The position numbers and the translations under genes were made by a program. This document shows positions 61,671-64,000 of a stretch of 64,000 nucleotides of DNA, in pieces. The first letter of the stretch is position 1, and the number at the start of each line of letters is the position of its first letter. The notes under the pieces are model-generated. The model was not told the origin of the DNA, ran no database searches, and saw only the letters and a list, made by a program, of their open reading frames with translations. Origin of the DNA: Staphylococcus shinii (lineage in GTDB: Bacteria; Bacillota; Bacilli; Staphylococcales; Staphylococcaceae); contig NZ_JAGEVL010000001.1 of NCBI RefSeq assembly GCF_017583065.1, forward strand, positions 310,001 to 374,000. Reading direction: 5' to 3'.

Positions 61671-62366
61671 TTGTCTTTTATCTATATGATTATATACTTT
61701 GTTATTTTAATGGTGTTACCTCTATGGGCACAACATAAAGTTAAATCTAATTACGAAAAATATTCACAAGTTAGATCAACAAGTGGAAAGACTGGTCAAG
61801 AAGTTGCTTTAGAAATCTTGCATGCAAATGGTATTTATGATGTAGATGTGGTTGAAGGAAAAGGTTTCTTAACTGACCACTACGATCCTAGGAAAAAAGT
61901 ACTTGTATTATCGCCAGCCAACTTTAGTAGACCTTCTGTTGCTGGAACAGCTATTGCGGCGCACGAAGTCGGCCACGCAATCCAACACGCGCAAGGTTAT
62001 TTCTTCCTAAGATTCAGAACGTCGTTAGTACCACTCGCTAATCTCGGTAGTTCAATTGGATATTTAGCCGTTTTTGCTGGTATCGTTTTAACGAGTTTAC
62101 AAAGCACTTTAGGTTCAACTGCACTGTGGATTGGTATTGCATTCATGTCATTTGCAGTCCTTTTCTCTATCGTTACATTGCCTGTGGAATTCAATGCAAG
62201 CAGTAGAGCAATGAAACAAATTCAAAGTTTAAACATTGTTAACGAAAAGGAATATCGTCATGCTAAGAAAGTACTGACAGCTGCAGCAATGACTTATGTT
62301 GCATCAACTGCAGTAGCATTAGCAGAACTTGCAAGATTTATCCTTATTGCTAGATCTAGTGAATAG
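61671..62366 (+). CDS. Membrane zinc metallopeptidase, YugP family
   Basis: This 231-residue protein has a first membrane helix (about 1-20), the zinc motif HEVGH (98-102 in AAHEVGHAIQHA), two central membrane helices and VEFNASSRAMK, all typical of YugP/DUF1751-like neutral zinc metallopeptidases. TTG at 61671 (MSFIYMIIYFVI) is chosen because AAGGAG lies 8 bases before it; GTG 61662 overlaps that site. Substrates unknown. Confidence 0.85.
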   Translation: MSFIYMIIYFVILMVLPLWAQHKVKSNYEKYSQVRSTSGKTGQEVALEILHANGIYDVDVVEGKGFLTDHYDPRKKVLVLSPANFSRPSVAGTAIAAHEVGHAIQHAQGYFFLRFRTSLVPLANLGSSIGYLAVFAGIVLTSLQSTLGSTALWIGIAFMSFAVLFSIVTLPVEFNASSRAMKQIQSLNIVNEKEYRHAKKVLTAAAMTYVASTAVALAELARFILIARSSE

Positions 62367-62466
62367 TTATATAAATTAAAGTGATGTAGAAGCTTTTTAA
62401 ATAAGGATTCGTTACTTTGGCTTAGATTGCTAATAATTAAACAGCTTATTAGAAAGCTTGATTTTT

Positions 62467-62499
62467 ATATTAGATCGCAAATATTAATCTAATATTTTG
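62467..62499 (+). terminator. First of two tandem terminators
   Basis: ATATTAGAT pairs with ATCTAATAT, followed by TTTT, immediately before the next hairpin. Confidence 0.6.
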
Positions 62500-62536
62500 A
62501 GGCTGGGACATTTGTAAATGTCTTAGCCTCCTTTTT
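62499..62536 (+). terminator. Second tandem terminator (GGGACA family)
   Basis: GAGGCTGGGACATTT pairs with AAATGTCTTAGCCTC with two G-U pairs, followed by CTTTTTT. Confidence 0.88.
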
Positions 62537-62765
62537 TATGCTAAATTTGATTGATTGTTTTGTTTAACCCAGGTCCAGTACGTTAGTTCATTTTTGACAT
62601 CATATAAAACATCACAAAAGTCTTATACAATTACAAAAATCCTACTCAACAATCAATTAGTTTAAATATGTATGACATAAGTCTTAACTGTTGCAGGAAT
62701 AATGCATGAAACATAAAATTAGTCTATACTATATAAGAAACCTATAGGAATGTGAGGCGTTTAAA

Positions 62766-63083
62766 ATGAAGTCTATGAAAGATATGCAAATAGAAGTTGA
62801 TGACTATATTGGTCAATTCAAAACTGGATACTTTTCTCCTTTGGCAAACCTTGCGCGTTTAACTGAAGAAGTAGGTGAACTGTCGAGAGAAATTAACCAT
62901 TATTATGGTGAAAAAAAGAAAAAATCGTCAGAAGCTGAAAATACAATTAAAGCAGAACTAGGTGACAATTTATTCGTATTAATGTGTATTGCGAATTCTT
63001 TAGATATAGATTTAACAGAAAGCTTTAATGAAACAATGGAAAAATTTAATACTCGAGATAAAAATAGATTCGAACGTAAATAA
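62766..63083 (+). CDS. MazG-like nucleotide pyrophosphohydrolase (YpjD)
   Basis: This 105-residue all-helical protein has the metal-binding EEVGELSREINHYYG and ELGDNLFVLMC (ExxE...ExxD) motifs of the MazG/YpjD family. It likely hydrolyses non-canonical or excess nucleoside triphosphates; exact substrate unknown. It lies 31 bp before bshA, the conserved ypjD-bshA neighbourhood. Confidence 0.88.
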   Translation: MKSMKDMQIEVDDYIGQFKTGYFSPLANLARLTEEVGELSREINHYYGEKKKKSSEAENTIKAELGDNLFVLMCIANSLDIDLTESFNETMEKFNTRDKNRFERK

Positions 63084-63114
63084 TATAAACAATTAAGAAA
63101 GGATGTCCCGCCTT

Positions 63115-64000
63115 ATGAAAATAGGCATCACTTGTTATCCATCTATGGGTGGTTCAGGCATTATAGCTACAGAGTTAGGCATAAAACTTGCTGAACGTGG
63201 ACATGATATTCATTTCATCACTTCCAATATTCCTTTTAGAATACGTAAACCATTACCAAATATCACATTTCATCAAGTAGAAGTGAATCAATACGCAGTT
63301 TTTCAATACCCACCTTACGATATTACGCTAAGTACAAAGATAGCAGAAGTCATAAATGAGTATGATTTGGACCTATTACATATGCATTATGCAGTTCCTC
63401 ACGCAGTATGTGGTATTTTAGCAAAACATATGTCTAACAAAGATATAAAAATTATGACTACACTACATGGTACAGATATCACCGTTTTAGGCTATGATCA
63501 CTCATTAAAAAATGCCATTAAATTTGGAATAGAAGGTAGTGATATTGTTACAAGCGTAAGTCAATCACTCGCAGAGCAAACGTACGATATCATTGAAACT
63601 GATAAGCGCATTGTTCCAATATATAACTTTGTTAGAGAGAAAGAGTTTCCTGTTAAACCTGATCAACCAACACAGGATGATGACCGCTTGAAATCTTGCT
63701 ATGGTATAAAACCAGATGAAAAGGTATTAATACATGTATCTAACTTTAGAGCCGTTAAACGAATTGATACAATTATAGATACCTTTGCAAAAGTTCATCA
63801 AGCTTTACCTTCAAAGTTAATTTTGTTAGGCGATGGCCCAGAATTGATGGATATGAAGAAGAAAGCACGGGATTTAGGTATTGAAGATGCCGTTTTATTT
63901 TTAGGTAAGCAGAATTGGGTAAGCGAGTTTTATCAAATATCAGACTTGGTATTACTTTTGAGTGAAAAAGAAAGTTTCGGACTAACTTTATTAGAAGCAA
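63115..64000 (+). CDS. bshA: N-acetyl-alpha-D-glucosaminyl L-malate synthase, 3' end cut off
   Basis: About 295 residues of this GT4 glycosyltransferase are visible and the frame is open at the window end. It begins [16 protein letters not shown] with the glycine-rich acceptor loop, and has [31 protein letters not shown] and LLGDGPE, as in BshA. It joins UDP-GlcNAc and L-malate in the first step of bacillithiol synthesis. AAAGGATG lies before the ATG. The family's EKESFGL donor-site motif is present at the very end (63963 on). Confidence 0.94.
   Translation, partial: MKIGITCYPSMGGSGIIATELGIKLAERGHDIHFITSNIPFRIRKPLPNITFHQVEVNQYAVFQYPPYDITLSTKIAEVINEYDLDLLHMHYAVPHAVCGILAKHMSNKDIKIMTTLHGTDITVLGYDHSLKNAIKFGIEGSDIVTSVSQSLAEQTYDIIETDKRIVPIYNFVREKEFPVKPDQPTQDDDRLKSCYGIKPDEKVLIHVSNFRAVKRIDTIIDTFAKVHQALPSKLILLGDGPELMDMKKKARDLGIEDAVLFLGKQNWVSEFYQISDLVLLLSEKESFGLTLLEA

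Larger units (their letters stand above)
62367..62765. other. Intergenic region between the YugP-like gene and the pyrophosphohydrolase gene
   Basis: This 399-bp region has no supported ORF. It contains two consecutive terminator hairpins (62467-62499 and 62499-62536) and then AT-rich promoter-like DNA. Confidence 0.5.

Noticed and set aside
63773-64000. Minus-strand ORF at the window end
   Set aside because: It lies opposite bshA, whose family motifs are clear on the plus strand.

Overview
The window is a stretch of conserved chromosomal backbone from a low-GC Gram-positive, almost certainly a Staphylococcus and, by protein divergence, not S. aureus. The assignment rests on gene order (efp, accBC, nusB, xseAB, ispA, argR, recN, bkd operon ... 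srrAB, ribU, fer, ebpS, bdr, cmk, S1, der, gpsA, hup, hepS1-menG-hepS2, ndk, aroCBA, bshA), on staphylococcal markers such as SrrAB, EbpS and bacillithiol genes, and on protein lengths I remember for S. aureus orthologues. No tRNA, rRNA, intact insertion sequence, prophage, CRISPR array or foreign-looking island is visible.

Layout. 1-9.7 kb: a cut-off Xaa-Pro peptidase, efp, accBC with a Gls24-family gene, nusB, xseAB-ispA, argR and recN. 9.8-18.5 kb: phosphate butyryltransferase, butyrate kinase and the branched-chain 2-oxoacid dehydrogenase complex, then a bacilliredoxin and an aromatic-acid-exporter-like membrane protein. 18.6-28.6 kb: a 33-codon membrane peptide (Prli42-like), an M20 peptidase, gnd, the malR-malA pair, an AraC/GyrI regulator, zwf and rnz. 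28.6-36.5 kb: proC, an SDR enzyme, an aldo/keto reductase, nudix-fur-xerD, a DUF309 gene and scpA-scpB-rluB. 36.6-44.6 kb: srrAB, an FMN riboswitch with ribU, ferredoxin, the YpbB/RecQ pair and ebpS. 44.8-54.7 kb: bdr (ypdA), asparaginase, cmk, the S1-domain gene, der, gpsA, hup and the menaquinone side-chain genes. 54.8-64 kb: ndk, aroCBA, a block of poorly characterised genes (TPR, YpiB, DUF1405, YugP-like protease), a MazG-like pyrophosphohydrolase and the start of bshA.

Functional threads. Both oxidative pentose-phosphate enzymes (zwf, gnd) flank a maltose-utilisation pair. Short- and long-chain prenyl synthases, the menaquinone methyltransferase and the SrrAB respiratory regulator lie within the same 50 kb. 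Three parts of bacillithiol biology (BshA, a bacilliredoxin, and the BSSB reductase Bdr) are present but scattered. Several genes use TTG starts that longer ATG or GTG reading frames would hide.

I did not find a clearly new multi-gene system. The least explained signals are non-coding: a tandem pair of 51-bp hairpin units with compensatory changes (30362-30463), a short hairpin resembling IS3-family ends (30641-30681), a long imperfect hairpin upstream of accB (1622-1684), and a family of terminators sharing a GAGACA/TGTCTC core.
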